A program made the position numbers and the translations under genes. Under the pieces are notes generated by a model that saw only the letters and a program-made list of their open reading frames with translations, was not told where the DNA came from and made no database searches. A DNA stretch of 64,000 nt from Arthrobacter crystallopoietes (GTDB lineage Bacteria; Actinomycetota; Actinomycetes; Actinomycetales; Micrococcaceae). Location: assembly GCF_002849715.1 (NCBI RefSeq), contig NZ_CP018863.1:2976001-3040000 (forward strand), written 5' to 3'. Shown in pieces: positions 54,322 through 63,996 of the stretch (within the stretch, counting starts at the first letter, position 1; each line of letters opens with the position of its first letter).

Positions 54322-55695
54322 ATGACTCTGCAAGACCCGAGGCTCCGTCCGCCGGATTCGCTGACAGCCGCACCGCGCGTTGCCGGCAGGACTTTCAAGG
54401 CCCTGCCGGAAATGTACATCACGCCCGTCAGGAAGACCGATTTCGAGTTCGACGTCGCCATTGTCGGCCTGGGTTATGTGGGCCTGCCTACCTCGTTGGC
54501 GTTCCACGAAGCCGGTTACCGCGTGCTCGGCCTCGACGTCAGCGAGCTGCGGTTGCAGACCATCCGGCAGCAGCGTGCCGACCTGCTCGCCGGGGATCGT
54601 GAGCGGCTCTCGCGGGCCCTGGGCGATTCCGGCTACGAACTGACCTCCGATCCGGTCCAGCTGAAGCGGGCTGCCGCCGTCGTTATTGCGGTGCCGACCC
54701 CCGTGGACAGCTACCTGGTGCCGGACCTGGGCATCCTGCGCCGGGCGTGCGCCACCGTGGTGACCAGCGCCGTTCCGGGCCAGCTGCTGATGCTGACCTC
54801 CACCACCTACGTGGGCAGCACCAAGGACATGCTCGCGGATCCGCTGGCCGCCCGCGGGCTGCTGCCGGGCACCGATGTCCATGTTGCCTTCAGCCCGGAG
54901 CGCATCAATCCCGGCGTCGATACCTTCAGCCAGGAGGAAGTGCCGCGGGTGGTCGGCGGCGTCACGCCTGTCTGCGGGGAACATGCCGCCGCACTGCTGG
55001 GCAAATACGTGCCGAACGTGCACGTAGTGCCGACGGCGGAGGCCGCGGAGATGACCAAGCTGGTGGAGAACACTTTCCGGGCGGTCAACATTGCACTGGC
55101 CAACGAGTTCGCGGACATCTGTACCGCGCTGGGCATCCAGGTGATGGACGTTATCGACGCCGCGGACACCAAGCCGTTCGGATTCATGCGCTTCACCCCG
55201 GGGCCGGGCGTGGGCGGGCACTGCATCCCGTGCGATCCGCACTACCTGCTGTGGCAGCTGCGCCGGAACCGGTTGAACGCCCCGGTAATCGAGCAGGCCA
55301 TGCATGGTATCGCCGCCCGCCCGCACCGGGTGGTGGACCGGACCAGGAAGATCCTTTCGGACACGGACCACGGACTGGCCGGGGCACGCATCCTGGTGGC
55401 CGGCGTGGCCTACAAGCCGGATGTGGAGGACCTGCGTGAATCGCCCGCGCTGGAGATCCTGGCCGGCCTGGCGGCGGAGGGAGCGGTTGTGGGCTACGTG
55501 GATCCGCTGATCGGCGAGCTTAACCACGAGGGACTGGAACTGCGCTCGGTTACCGACCCGAAGATGTTCGGCGCCCATGTGGTCATCATGCACACCGCGC
55601 ACAGCAACTTCGACCTCGGCTGGCTGGCCGACGTGCCGACCGTCCTGGATACCACCTACCGGCTGCCGCTGACGGCCAACACCGTCCGGCTATAG
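54322..55695 (+). CDS. UDP-sugar 6-dehydrogenase (UDP-GlcNAc/UDP-glucose dehydrogenase family)
   Basis: 457 aa, ATG after AGGGGATC. It oxidises C6 of a UDP-hexose to the uronic acid with two NAD. The Rossmann loop is GLGYVG (49-54); FSPERINPG and the catalytic Cys301 in GPGVGGHCIPCDPHYL are intact. SPERINPG and GGHCIPCDP resemble WecC/WbpA-type UDP-N-acetylhexosamine dehydrogenases more than UDP-glucose dehydrogenases, so a 2-acetamido-uronate is my preferred product. First gene of the polysaccharide operon. Confidence 0.88.
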   Translation: MTLQDPRLRPPDSLTAAPRVAGRTFKALPEMYITPVRKTDFEFDVAIVGLGYVGLPTSLAFHEAGYRVLGLDVSELRLQTIRQQRADLLAGDRERLSRALGDSGYELTSDPVQLKRAAAVVIAVPTPVDSYLVPDLGILRRACATVVTSAVPGQLLMLTSTTYVGSTKDMLADPLAARGLLPGTDVHVAFSPERINPGVDTFSQEEVPRVVGGVTPVCGEHAAALLGKYVPNVHVVPTAEAAEMTKLVENTFRAVNIALANEFADICTALGIQVMDVIDAADTKPFGFMRFTPGPGVGGHCIPCDPHYLLWQLRRNRLNAPVIEQAMHGIAARPHRVVDRTRKILSDTDHGLAGARILVAGVAYKPDVEDLRESPALEILAGLAAEGAVVGYVDPLIGELNHEGLELRSVTDPKMFGAHVVIMHTAHSNFDLGWLADVPTVLDTTYRLPLTANTVRL

Positions 55696-55733
55696 CGCGA
55701 CTGAACCATTTCACTGCACATTGGGGATCGGAA

Positions 55734-56747
55734 ATGAAAACAGCAATCACCGGAGGCGCCGGGTTCATCGGCAGCCACTTGACCGAATATCTGCTCGCTT
55801 CGGGGGACGAGGTGGCCGTGCTGGATGACCTGTCCACCGGTTCGCTGGAGAACCTGGCCGACGTAAGGCGCCACCCGCGCTTCCGGTTCGTGGAAGGGAG
55901 CATTCTCGACCGGGCGGCGGTTGACCGCGTGGTCGCCGGTGCAGACCGGGTGTTCCACCTGGCCGCGGCAGTGGGCGTCAAGCTCATCGTCGAAGAGCCG
56001 CTGCGGAGCCTGCGCACCAACATCCACGGCACCGAGACAGTGCTGGATGCAACGCTCGACGCCGGTGCCATCCTGTTGCTGGCCTCCACCAGCGAGGTGT
56101 ACGGCAAGAACGCGTCGGACTCGCTGCCCGAGGACTCCGACCGCATCCTGGGCTCGCCGCTGAAGTCCCGCTGGACCTACGCGGCGGCCAAGGGCATCGA
56201 CGAAGCCTTTGCACACGCCTACTGGAAAGAGTTCGGCCTGCGCGTGGCCATCGTCCGGTTGTTCAACACGGTGGGACCGCGCCAGACCGGCCGTTACGGC
56301 ATGGTGGTGCCGAACCTCGTGGGGCAGGCCCAACGTGGCGAGCCGCTGACCGTCTTCGGCGACGGCACCCAGTCCCGTTGCTTCTCTTACGTGGCGGATG
56401 TGGTACCCGCCCTGGTTCGGATCGCGGAGCACCCCGCAGCCTATGGCCAGGCATTCAACCTAGGCGGCACGTACGAGGTCTCCATCCTCGCCCTGGCCGA
56501 GCGGATCATCGACCAGCTGGAGAGCGGCAGCGACATCAGGCTGGTCCCGTACGACAAGGCCTACGCGCCGGGCTACGAAGACATGCGCCGGCGGGTTCCG
56601 GACAATTCGAAGGCCCGCGAGCTGGTGGGCTTCAACCCGAAAACCACCATCGCGGAGATCATCTCCAATGTGGCCATGTCCTGGCAGACCGTCATGAGGG
56701 CGCCCACTGCCGCCGTCACCGAACCGGCTGCACTCGCTGCCCGCTAG
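55734..56747 (+). CDS. NAD-dependent nucleotide-sugar epimerase/dehydratase (extended SDR)
   Basis: 337 aa. GGAGFIG at 7-13 binds NAD; the catalytic pair is Tyr149/Lys153 (WTYAAAKGIDE), with SEVYGKN and RLFNTVGPRQTGRYGMVVP following. It probably epimerises or decarboxylates the UDP-uronate from the preceding gene, or makes a second precursor; the exact reaction is not evident. The spacing of 38 bp and the ribosome-binding site GGGATCGGAA fit the same operon. Confidence 0.87.
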   Translation: MKTAITGGAGFIGSHLTEYLLASGDEVAVLDDLSTGSLENLADVRRHPRFRFVEGSILDRAAVDRVVAGADRVFHLAAAVGVKLIVEEPLRSLRTNIHGTETVLDATLDAGAILLLASTSEVYGKNASDSLPEDSDRILGSPLKSRWTYAAAKGIDEAFAHAYWKEFGLRVAIVRLFNTVGPRQTGRYGMVVPNLVGQAQRGEPLTVFGDGTQSRCFSYVADVVPALVRIAEHPAAYGQAFNLGGTYEVSILALAERIIDQLESGSDIRLVPYDKAYAPGYEDMRRRVPDNSKARELVGFNPKTTIAEIISNVAMSWQTVMRAPTAAVTEPAALAAR

Positions 56748-56849
56748 ACCCGCAGCCGGGCCGCCGCTACACCACCGTGCCGGCCGCGGCGACGGTCCCA
56801 CAGCTCGAAGGGCAGAGCCGTGGGACCGCTGGAGGAAAGGACTTAGATC

Positions 56850-58496
56850 ATGGGTCTCAAACGCCGCTCTGTGCCTGCGGTTCCGGCCGCAGACACCCGC
56901 GGTTCAAAACGCTCGCTGCAGTGGCTGGCGGCACTGGTGCTGCTGGCGCTTCCGGCTGCCTTCCTGGTCTTCGGCGACCGGTGGCTGGACACCTCCGGCC
57001 CCGCCGCCAACGCAGAGTCGGCCGGGGTGCAGGCCTCCCCGCCCCAGCAGGACCCCGCCGCCGCCATCGATGTGCCGGACTACACGCCTGCCGATCCGAT
57101 GGCGGCCCCGCCAGGACAAACGGTGGTATCCGTGACGTTCGACGACGGCTTCCGCGGCCAGGCGCGCGCCGCGGAGATCTTGGCGGACGCCGGCCTGCAG
57201 GGGACCTTCTACCTCAATTCCGGCAACCTCGGCTCGCCCCGCTACCTGACTTTGAAACAGGCCAAGGAAATTGCCCTGGCCGACCACGAAATCGGTGGGC
57301 ACACCCTGTCCCATCCGGACATCCAGGACCTTGGTTTCCAGGAAGCGGCACGGCAGATCTGCCAGGACCGCGCCAACCTCGATGGCTGGGGCTTCGATGT
57401 CACCAACTTCGCCTTTCCTTTCGCCTCCAGCACGCCGGAACTCGAATCCCTGGTAAGCGAGTGCGGCTACAACAGCGCCCGCGGCCTCGGGGACACCGCC
57501 GGCGAAGGCTGCGAGGACTGTCCCGAAACCGAGTCGCTCCGTCCGGCCGACCCCTACCTGCTGAAGGCCCCCGAGCAGGTCGAAGCCGACTGGACGCTGC
57601 AGGACCTGCAGGACAAGGTCAGCCGCGCCGAGGACAACGGCGGCTGGGTCATCCTGACGTTCCACGGCATGTGCCCCTACGAGTGCACCAGCATTGACGT
57701 GGAAGAAGATCTCTTCACCGAGTTCGTCGACTGGCTGGCCAAGCGAAGCACCCCTGACCAGGCAACTGCTAACGACGTCGGGAACGGCCCGGGAGCAACG
57801 GCCCCGGATTCGGTCACGGTCGCCTCCGCAGGAAACAGCACCGTGGTCCGGACCGTCCAGCAAGTCATCGGCGGGCCCAACCGGGAACCAGCCGAAGTAC
57901 CCGCGCCGGAGCCCCCTGCCGCAGGGGAGAACGCCCTGGTCAACGGCAACCTGAACCAGTGGCAGCGGGATGCAGCACCGTTCTGTTGGATGGAAGGCGG
58001 CTACGGCGACAACCGGGCCGAATTCAGCCGGAGCCGCGGACCGGACGGCTCCAACGCCGCGCAACTCGTGGTCTCGGACTACGTCGACGGGGACGCCAAG
58101 CTGATCACCCGGCAGGACCTCGGCGAGTGTGCCCCGGCTGTCGAGCCCGGGCACAGGTATTCCCTGCGTGCCGACTACAAAACGGAAACCAACGCGCAGT
58201 TCAGCGTCTACTACCGGGACGGGCAAGGCACCTGGCATTACTGGACCGCCAGCCCCTACCTTGATCCGGCCGACGACTTCGTCCACGCCGAATGGACTAC
58301 ACCACCGGTTCCGGCTCACACCACGGCCCTGACCTTCGGCATCGGACTCATCGGCGACGGCACTCTGGTCACCGACAACTACGCGCTCTACGACTCCAAC
58401 GGAGCACCACCTGACCAATCACCGGCGCCCCAACCATCGGTCCAATCACCGGCCCAAGCACCGCCGGCCCAGTCCTCGCCGGCGCCGGCACCGTGA
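56850..58496 (+). CDS. Membrane-anchored polysaccharide deacetylase (NodB domain) with C-terminal binding domain
   Basis: 548 aa. An N-terminal membrane anchor (WLAALVLLALPAAFLVFG) is followed by a NodB domain with VSVTFDDGF (Asp98-Asp99) and the metal pair His151/His155 in GHTLSHPD, then FAFPFAS and ILTFHGM. A Pro/Ala linker leads to a beta-rich domain (about 365-525) with the look of a carbohydrate-binding module. It should remove N-acetyl groups outside the membrane from the polymer made by the GT2 synthase. The tail is a Pro/Gln/Ala repeat. Confidence 0.9.
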   Translation: MGLKRRSVPAVPAADTRGSKRSLQWLAALVLLALPAAFLVFGDRWLDTSGPAANAESAGVQASPPQQDPAAAIDVPDYTPADPMAAPPGQTVVSVTFDDGFRGQARAAEILADAGLQGTFYLNSGNLGSPRYLTLKQAKEIALADHEIGGHTLSHPDIQDLGFQEAARQICQDRANLDGWGFDVTNFAFPFASSTPELESLVSECGYNSARGLGDTAGEGCEDCPETESLRPADPYLLKAPEQVEADWTLQDLQDKVSRAEDNGGWVILTFHGMCPYECTSIDVEEDLFTEFVDWLAKRSTPDQATANDVGNGPGATAPDSVTVASAGNSTVVRTVQQVIGGPNREPAEVPAPEPPAAGENALVNGNLNQWQRDAAPFCWMEGGYGDNRAEFSRSRGPDGSNAAQLVVSDYVDGDAKLITRQDLGECAPAVEPGHRYSLRADYKTETNAQFSVYYRDGQGTWHYWTASPYLDPADDFVHAEWTTPPVPAHTTALTFGIGLIGDGTLVTDNYALYDSNGAPPDQSPAPQPSVQSPAQAPPAQSSPAPAP

Positions 58497-59284
58497 AGCA
58501 GCGGGCCACGACCGTGGTGGCAATCATGACGGGTCTCATTGCAGCCGGAACGCTCCTGACATCTTGCGTTCCCGCCGGCTCCACCGGCAACGAGCCCGAC
58601 CTCGAGCCGGACCATCAAAAATACCCTTGGCACACGGACATCATCGCCACGACTTTCTGGGTGGGCGAGGTCTTCGACCCCAACGCACCCGATGGCAGCC
58701 AACTCCAGTCCGCTTACGACAGTTTCTGGCTGGAGAATTACGGAGGGTGCGACGGCGTCGCCGTCGATAATGTCTGCACCACCGAACCGCGTACCCCGGC
58801 CAACGGCTACTTCCCCACGCAGATGGTGCCCAAGCAGAACCCCTTTTACCTCGATCTGCCCTTCGACGACATCAACAATCCGCTCGCCTTCGCCATGCGC
58901 GGGAGCGTTATCCCGTGGGCTCAGGAGCCGGGTTATGCCGGCAAGGAAACGGACAAGTCCTTCAGCTACATGAAGAACCGTTGGGTCCGGATCAAGAAGG
59001 GTGATCGCACCTGTTACGGCCAGATCGAGGACGCCGGACCGGGGAAGTACGACGACGCCACTTACGTTTTCGGCAAAGGTGACCATAGGCCCGCGAACAC
59101 CGAATTCAACGGCGCAGGCATGGACGTCTCGCCCGCGCTGAACGGCTGCCTGGGATTCAGCTCGCTCAACGGTGCGCAGGACAAGGTGGACTGGCAATTC
59201 GTCGACGAAGAGGACGTTCCCAACGGCCCGTGGCTCATGCGGACCACGACGCTCCAGGTCCAGCAAGGACAACGGAGCAGCTAG
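58493..59284 (+). CDS. Secreted lipoprotein, possible double-psi beta-barrel fold
   Basis: 263 aa, GTG overlapping the deacetylase stop (GTGA), so the two are translationally coupled. A signal peptide ends in the lipobox LLTSC, with Cys25 lipid-modified. The mature part has CYGQIEDAGPGKYDDATYVFG and NTEFNGAGMDVSPALNGCLGF; Tyr-x-Gln-x-x-Asp followed by Gly-x-x-Asp-Val-Ser recalls double-psi barrels of the RlpA/expansin/GH45 type. I do not recognise the family firmly. Coupling suggests it works on or binds the deacetylated polymer. Confidence 0.7.
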   Translation: MKQRATTVVAIMTGLIAAGTLLTSCVPAGSTGNEPDLEPDHQKYPWHTDIIATTFWVGEVFDPNAPDGSQLQSAYDSFWLENYGGCDGVAVDNVCTTEPRTPANGYFPTQMVPKQNPFYLDLPFDDINNPLAFAMRGSVIPWAQEPGYAGKETDKSFSYMKNRWVRIKKGDRTCYGQIEDAGPGKYDDATYVFGKGDHRPANTEFNGAGMDVSPALNGCLGFSSLNGAQDKVDWQFVDEEDVPNGPWLMRTTTLQVQQGQRSS

Positions 59285-59343
59285 CACTGCCCGCAGCAGC
59301 GCAACCCGCAGCGGCACAGCTGACAACTAAATGAGGGGGAGAG

Positions 59344-60573
59344 ATGGAACCGTGGACAATACTGCTGATCTGCCTGCTGGTACTGGGCCTCAGCACACCG
59401 TTATGGAGCAGTATCGGACTGCTGCGGCTCGTGGGGGAGTGGCAGAACAGGACCAAGCCACGGCAGCTGGCCGTCAAGGTTGATCCCGCCATCCGGCCGG
59501 CAGAAGTTGCGGTGCTGATCGCCGCCCACAATGAAGAACTCGTCATCAAGGCGACCATCGAAACCGCCGCCACCCTCGTGCCGGCGCACAATATCCACGT
59601 GATCTCCGACGGGTCGACCGATGCGACGGCGCAGATCGCCGGGCGTGCGGGGGTGAACGTTCTTGAGCTGAGTCCGAACCGGGGCAAGGCGGGAGCCTTG
59701 GCGGCAGGCATGGAGTACTACGATCTGGCCGGCAACTATAAGGCTGTGCTGCTGCTGGACGCCGACACCCGCCTGGCCCCGGACTACCTGGCAACGGGGC
59801 TGCCGCTCTTCAACGATCCGGAGGTGGTGGCCGTCGCGGGTCGGGCACGCTCCTTGCGCGACCGCTGGAAGCAAGGCGCCGTGGGCAGGGTTCTCCTGGC
59901 CTATCGGGAACGGCTGTACACGATCGTCCAGCTGCTGCTGAAGTACGGCCAGGCGGCCAGGCCCGCCAACGTGGTCACCATCGTGCCCGGCTTCGCCAGC
60001 ATGTATCGGACCAGCGTTCTGGCCGATATCGACGTCGATGCCCCCGGGTTGCTGATCGAGGACTTCAACATGACGTTCGAGATCCACGCGAAGAGGCTCG
60101 GCCGCATCGATTTCCACCCCTCCGCGGCAATCGCCTACACCCAGGATCCGGACAACTTCCATGACTACGTCCGCCAGATCCGGCGCTGGAGCCTGGGGTT
60201 CTGGCAGACCGTCCGCCGCCATGGCCTCCACCTCGGCCGTTTCTGGGCAGCCCTGCTGCTGCACATTGTGGAACTGATCACCGCCAGCGTGGTTCTGGTG
60301 CTGGTCATTCCGGCGCTGCTGGCCGGTGCCCTGCTGGATGTGGTGATCCTGCGGCCACAGGATGTCCTGCTGGGCATTCTCCTGCCGGACTATCTGCTGA
60401 CCGTGATCACCGCCTGTGTGCTGCGGCGGCCCGGCCTGCTGCTGCTTGGGCTGGTCTTTCCGCTGGTCCGCCTGATTGATGCCACGGTTTGCCTGGTTAC
60501 CGCCGTGCAGGCCTGGACCCGGAAAACCAGCGGCGTGTGGATCAGTCCCGCGCGCCGCCTGCAGCCGAGTTAG
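59344..60573 (+). CDS. Processive family 2 glycosyltransferase (polysaccharide synthase)
   Basis: 409 aa, ATG after GAGGGGGAG. One N-terminal helix is followed by the cytoplasmic GT2 domain and about four C-terminal helices. All synthase signatures are present: Asp89 in SDGSTDAT, Asp139/Asp141 (LDADT), Glu239-Asp240 (EDFNMTFE) and the QxxRW motif at 278-282 (QIRRW). This is the class of hyaluronan, chitin-oligosaccharide (NodC) and PgaC synthases, which polymerise and export the chain. With a NodB deacetylase upstream it resembles nodBC or pga logic. Confidence 0.92.
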   Translation: MEPWTILLICLLVLGLSTPLWSSIGLLRLVGEWQNRTKPRQLAVKVDPAIRPAEVAVLIAAHNEELVIKATIETAATLVPAHNIHVISDGSTDATAQIAGRAGVNVLELSPNRGKAGALAAGMEYYDLAGNYKAVLLLDADTRLAPDYLATGLPLFNDPEVVAVAGRARSLRDRWKQGAVGRVLLAYRERLYTIVQLLLKYGQAARPANVVTIVPGFASMYRTSVLADIDVDAPGLLIEDFNMTFEIHAKRLGRIDFHPSAAIAYTQDPDNFHDYVRQIRRWSLGFWQTVRRHGLHLGRFWAALLLHIVELITASVVLVLVIPALLAGALLDVVILRPQDVLLGILLPDYLLTVITACVLRRPGLLLLGLVFPLVRLIDATVCLVTAVQAWTRKTSGVWISPARRLQPS

Positions 60574-61003
60574 CGCCGCCATGAGCGGACCACGCCGCCG
60601 CCTCTGCCAGAAGCGGGAGGATATGGTCGGTCAGCAGCGGTGCCAGATCGTCTCGTGCCTCCGCCTCATCGGGGTGCAGCCAAAGAACTTCTTCGATCTC
60701 GGCCGCCGCTACCGGAGCCTGGTTTGTCTCGCAGCTGAAGATGCCGGCATCGATGAACGTGTCCGTCTCATTGGCCGCGGCCCCGTACCAGCGACCCATG
60801 TCGGTCAGTTCCATTTCGGCCACCCGGATGCCCAGCTCCTCCTGGAGCTCCCGGACAGCCGCCGCTGCAAAGCTCTCGCCCGGCTCCAGCTTGCCGCCCG
60901 GCTGCATGAACTTGGAAGTGCCGCGCTTGCGGACCAGCAACAGCCGGCCGGCGTCGTCACGGATAACCAGGGCAGAAAGCGTCAGTACGGTAGGCACCAG
61001 CAA
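60542..61003 (-). CDS. NUDIX hydrolase
   Basis: 153 aa. The Nudix box is complete: [20 protein letters not shown] and ELGI. It probably hydrolyses a nucleoside diphosphate derivative; [13 protein letters not shown] resembles MutT-like housecleaning enzymes. Start is TTG, with a GTG two codons later as an alternative. Its 3' end overlaps the convergent GT2 gene by 32 bp. Confidence 0.88.
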   Translation of the reverse strand: MLVPTVLTLSALVIRDDAGRLLLVRKRGTSKFMQPGGKLEPGESFAAAAVRELQEELGIRVAEMELTDMGRWYGAAANETDTFIDAGIFSCETNQAPVAAAEIEEVLWLHPDEAEARDDLAPLLTDHILPLLAEAAAWSAHGGANSAAGGARD

Positions 61004-61062
61004 ATCGTATCGCCGCTGCCTGCCCCTGTGCCGCTGCCCGCTCCTTTGCCAGGGAGCAGGTC

Positions 61063-62337
61063 ATGACTGCCGAAGCCCGAGCCTCAACTTCCGGCAAGCC
61101 AGATCCCGTCCCGGGCACGCCAAGTCCCGCGCCTGCAGCTCTCGGTACGTCAACCCCGGACGCTCCCACTCGCGAAGATATGGGCCTGGAGTCTGCCTCC
61201 AGCGGCCGCGACCGCTACCTTGACCTGCTGCGCGCGATCGCCCTGGTCCGCATCGTGGCCTTTCACACCTTCTTCCAAGCGGTATGGCTGAGCGTGGTGT
61301 TCCCCTCCATGGGCGTGATGTTCGCGCTCGCAGGCTCGCTGATGGCCCGTTCCCTCCAGCGTCCGGCCGCCGACGTCCTGAAGAGCCGGGCTCGGCGGCT
61401 CCTGCTGCCCCTGTGGGCCTACAGCCTGACGGTGGTGACGGCTCTGGTGGTTCAAGGCTGGCGGCCGGAGCCAGGCGACACCGGTGGCTGGTGGCTCAGG
61501 ATCCTGCTCTGGCTCGTCCCGATCGGCGACCCGCCCTTCCCCGAAAGCATCGGTTCCGATGCGGGCCTGACCGAGACTTCATGGGGGATGGAGTCGGCGG
61601 ATATCCTCTGGTACATCCGGGCGTATTTCTGGTTTGTCCTGCTGTCGCCGCTGCTGCTCAAAGCGTTCAGGAGACTGCCGTGGGTCACCCTGATGGCACC
61701 GCTCGGACTCGTCGCCGTGCTGGGCCTGGAAATCGTCGTGATTCCCGGTGCCATAGACAGTCCCGCAACAGACTTCGCCACCTACGGAGCCTGCTGGATT
61801 CTTGGATTTGCCTATCATGACGGGCTCCTTCGCCGGGTGCCGTTCCGTATTGTTCTGACCGCGGCGCTGGCGATCATGGGTCTGGGGCTGCTCTGGGTTT
61901 GGTCACACCTTGAAGAGTTCGGCTGGGACCTGGGAGTCAACCCGCTGGGGCAGGCCTTATGGTCCTTCGGCGTCTGCGCGTTGCTGCTGCGGATCTCGCC
62001 CTCCTGGTCCCTGCTTCCGCGACCATTGCGGTTCCTGGACAAAGTCATCGCGCTGATTAACAACCGCGCCATCACCATGTACCTCTGGCACAACCTCGTG
62101 CTGATCGCATCGGTCCCACTGATCGACCTGCTCTGGAACTTACCGGTCCTCGAAGAAAACCTGCCGTGGCTCCTGGAAAGCGAACTGCTGCAGTTCATCG
62201 TCGTCTGGCCGCTGCTGGGACTGGTTTTCCTCGCCATCGGCTGGATCGAAGATGTGGCAGCCAAGCGGCGGCCTCGGTTATGGCCCACAGCAGCGCAAGG
62301 GAAAGGTTTGTCAGGAAAAGCGACAACGACGCCGTGA
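61063..62337 (+). CDS. Acyltransferase 3 family membrane protein
   Basis: 424 aa, ATG after GGGAGCAGG. A Pro/Ser-rich N-terminus of 45 residues precedes RDRYLDLLRAIALVRIVAFHTFF, with the His expected for catalysis, and about ten membrane helices; the final helices contain NNRAITMYLWHNLVLI. This family (OafA/NodX/WecH) O-acylates cell-surface glycans. Placed after the synthase, it may acetylate or succinylate the polymer. Confidence 0.85.
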   Translation: MTAEARASTSGKPDPVPGTPSPAPAALGTSTPDAPTREDMGLESASSGRDRYLDLLRAIALVRIVAFHTFFQAVWLSVVFPSMGVMFALAGSLMARSLQRPAADVLKSRARRLLLPLWAYSLTVVTALVVQGWRPEPGDTGGWWLRILLWLVPIGDPPFPESIGSDAGLTETSWGMESADILWYIRAYFWFVLLSPLLLKAFRRLPWVTLMAPLGLVAVLGLEIVVIPGAIDSPATDFATYGACWILGFAYHDGLLRRVPFRIVLTAALAIMGLGLLWVWSHLEEFGWDLGVNPLGQALWSFGVCALLLRISPSWSLLPRPLRFLDKVIALINNRAITMYLWHNLVLIASVPLIDLLWNLPVLEENLPWLLESELLQFIVVWPLLGLVFLAIGWIEDVAAKRRPRLWPTAAQGKGLSGKATTTP

Positions 62338-62448
62338 GCATGACCAGCCCCGCGCAAACGTGGATCAGGATTTCCGGCGGGGAACGCGGAAAGTAGTCCA
62401 GGCCGAGGACCAGGCCCAGGCACATGTCCAGACATAGTCAGGAGAGCG

Positions 62449-63996
62449 TTAGGTGCTTGCGGCGGCTTGGGCTGCGGCGAGCGCCTCGGAGATACCCGCG
62501 TGCCAGTACAGGTTGCGGCGCGCTCGTCGTTCCGGGTCGAGGTACGCCGGAGGAATGAACCAGGGGATGCCCTGCCTGACCTCGATTTCCCAGTTCCCGT
62601 TGTCCATGAGGGCATGGTGGAAGCTGCAAAGCAAGGTTCCGTTAACTACTTCCGTAGCTCCGCCATCCCACCAAGGCTTGATGTGGTGGGCTTCGGTCCA
62701 GACCGACGGTATGCAGCAGTCGGGGAAAGCGCAGCCTTTGTCCCTTGCGACAAGTGCCCGGCGCATCGCACGGTTGAAGAACCGGTGCTTCCGGCCGACG
62801 TCGAGAATTTCACCCTTCGAGCCGAGTACCACCGGAATGATGTCGGCGTCGCAGGCGATCCGCCGTGCAGTCTTAGGTGTGACCAGCCCGCCGAATACGG
62901 CATGGCCGCTGCCAGAGATTTCGCCGCAGAGTTCTTTGTATCCGATGGTGACCATGACCTGGGGGCGGTACCCGCCGGTGTCCGGTAGTTCGTCGGTTGC
63001 CAGCGCCAGTTTGCAGCCCGCAACGAGCCCGTCAAGCAGTTGCTGCTCTCTGGTGCGCGGGTCCTGCCATACTTGGCCGCTGTCTTGTCCGTTCTCCGGC
63101 TCAGCTCCGACAGCCTCAGGGTTCTCCGGGCAGGCACCATGGTCTGAAGGGGCGCGGTTTACTGCAATGCGCGGGTTGGTGGCTACGTTCATGACCGTGG
63201 CGATGTACTCATGCTGTTCGTCGGTAGCCGCGATTTCGAGTTTGTGGAGACCGTTGCGCTTGCCCTTGTAGAAGATGCCCTGCCGGGCCTTGAGCAATTC
63301 AGGAGACGGCTCGGCCCCGTCCTGATCCAGTGCTTCTTCCCAAGCGGCCACGAGTGTGAACAACACGTCTACGTTGGTCTCCTGGGCCTGACGGGTGAGG
63401 TTCTCCTCCATGGCGACCAGGGCTTCAGGCGCCGCAACCGGGCGCACACGGTCCACCGCATCCCGGATCATGGTGGCGGCCTTGCCGCTGATGGCTCCCT
63501 CGGCCAGCGCTTGGCCGAGATGTTCCAGCTTCGCTGCTCCCGGCTCGCCATTGAGCCGGCGCTGCGGCAAGATGTCCGCCGCGACCCGGAGCCGGCGACG
63601 CGCCTCCGTCCGGCTGATCCCGAGGCGTCCCCGAAGATAGTCGGCTGTGTCTTTGAATTCGGGGCGCGGCTTCTTCCGGCGAGCGCCGGTTGCTGCGTCG
63701 GAAGTTGTATCTGATGCTACGGAAGCGGACGCGTCCGCAGGCGCAGGAGGTTCCGACCAGCCAAGGCCGCTGCTGGACTCACCGAGAGCCGCAACGTTCT
63801 GGTCTTCCACCGCTCGGGCACCGACCAGCTGCAGAAATTCGACGACCTTGGCCAGTTCTTCGGTGAAGGCAACAGTGTCAGCGAGATCCCGACGGGACAT
63901 CACCACCGAATCCTGGACAAACTCATCGGCTATCCGGAGGACTTCGGCGCGCAGGGCAACGAGGGAGCTGCCCGCCCCGTCCGTTTCCTCCAGCAT
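62449..63996 (-). CDS. DUF222/HNH endonuclease domain protein (13E12 type)
   Basis: 515 aa to the ATG near the window edge; the true start could lie beyond. The N-terminal 350 residues are DUF222 (YLRGRLGISRTEARRRLRVA, LGQALAEGAISGKAATMI), and the C-terminal HNH nuclease domain has AFPDCCIPSVWTEAHHIKPW, then LLCSFHHALMD. Such proteins occur in several copies per actinobacterial genome and resemble M. tuberculosis 13E12 repeats; their role is unknown and a mobile origin is often suspected. Confidence 0.88.
   Translation of the reverse strand: MLEETDGAGSSLVALRAEVLRIADEFVQDSVVMSRRDLADTVAFTEELAKVVEFLQLVGARAVEDQNVAALGESSSGLGWSEPPAPADASASVASDTTSDAATGARRKKPRPEFKDTADYLRGRLGISRTEARRRLRVAADILPQRRLNGEPGAAKLEHLGQALAEGAISGKAATMIRDAVDRVRPVAAPEALVAMEENLTRQAQETNVDVLFTLVAAWEEALDQDGAEPSPELLKARQGIFYKGKRNGLHKLEIAATDEQHEYIATVMNVATNPRIAVNRAPSDHGACPENPEAVGAEPENGQDSGQVWQDPRTREQQLLDGLVAGCKLALATDELPDTGGYRPQVMVTIGYKELCGEISGSGHAVFGGLVTPKTARRIACDADIIPVVLGSKGEILDVGRKHRFFNRAMRRALVARDKGCAFPDCCIPSVWTEAHHIKPWWDGGATEVVNGTLLCSFHHALMDNGNWEIEVRQGIPWFIPPAYLDPERRARRNLYWHAGISEALAAAQAAAST

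Noticed and set aside
62195..62425. 76-codon - strand frame with hydrophobic stretches at the end of the acyltransferase gene
   Set aside because: Most of it is antisense to the acyltransferase; hydrophobicity follows from the antisense of charged codons, and no start signal is convincing.
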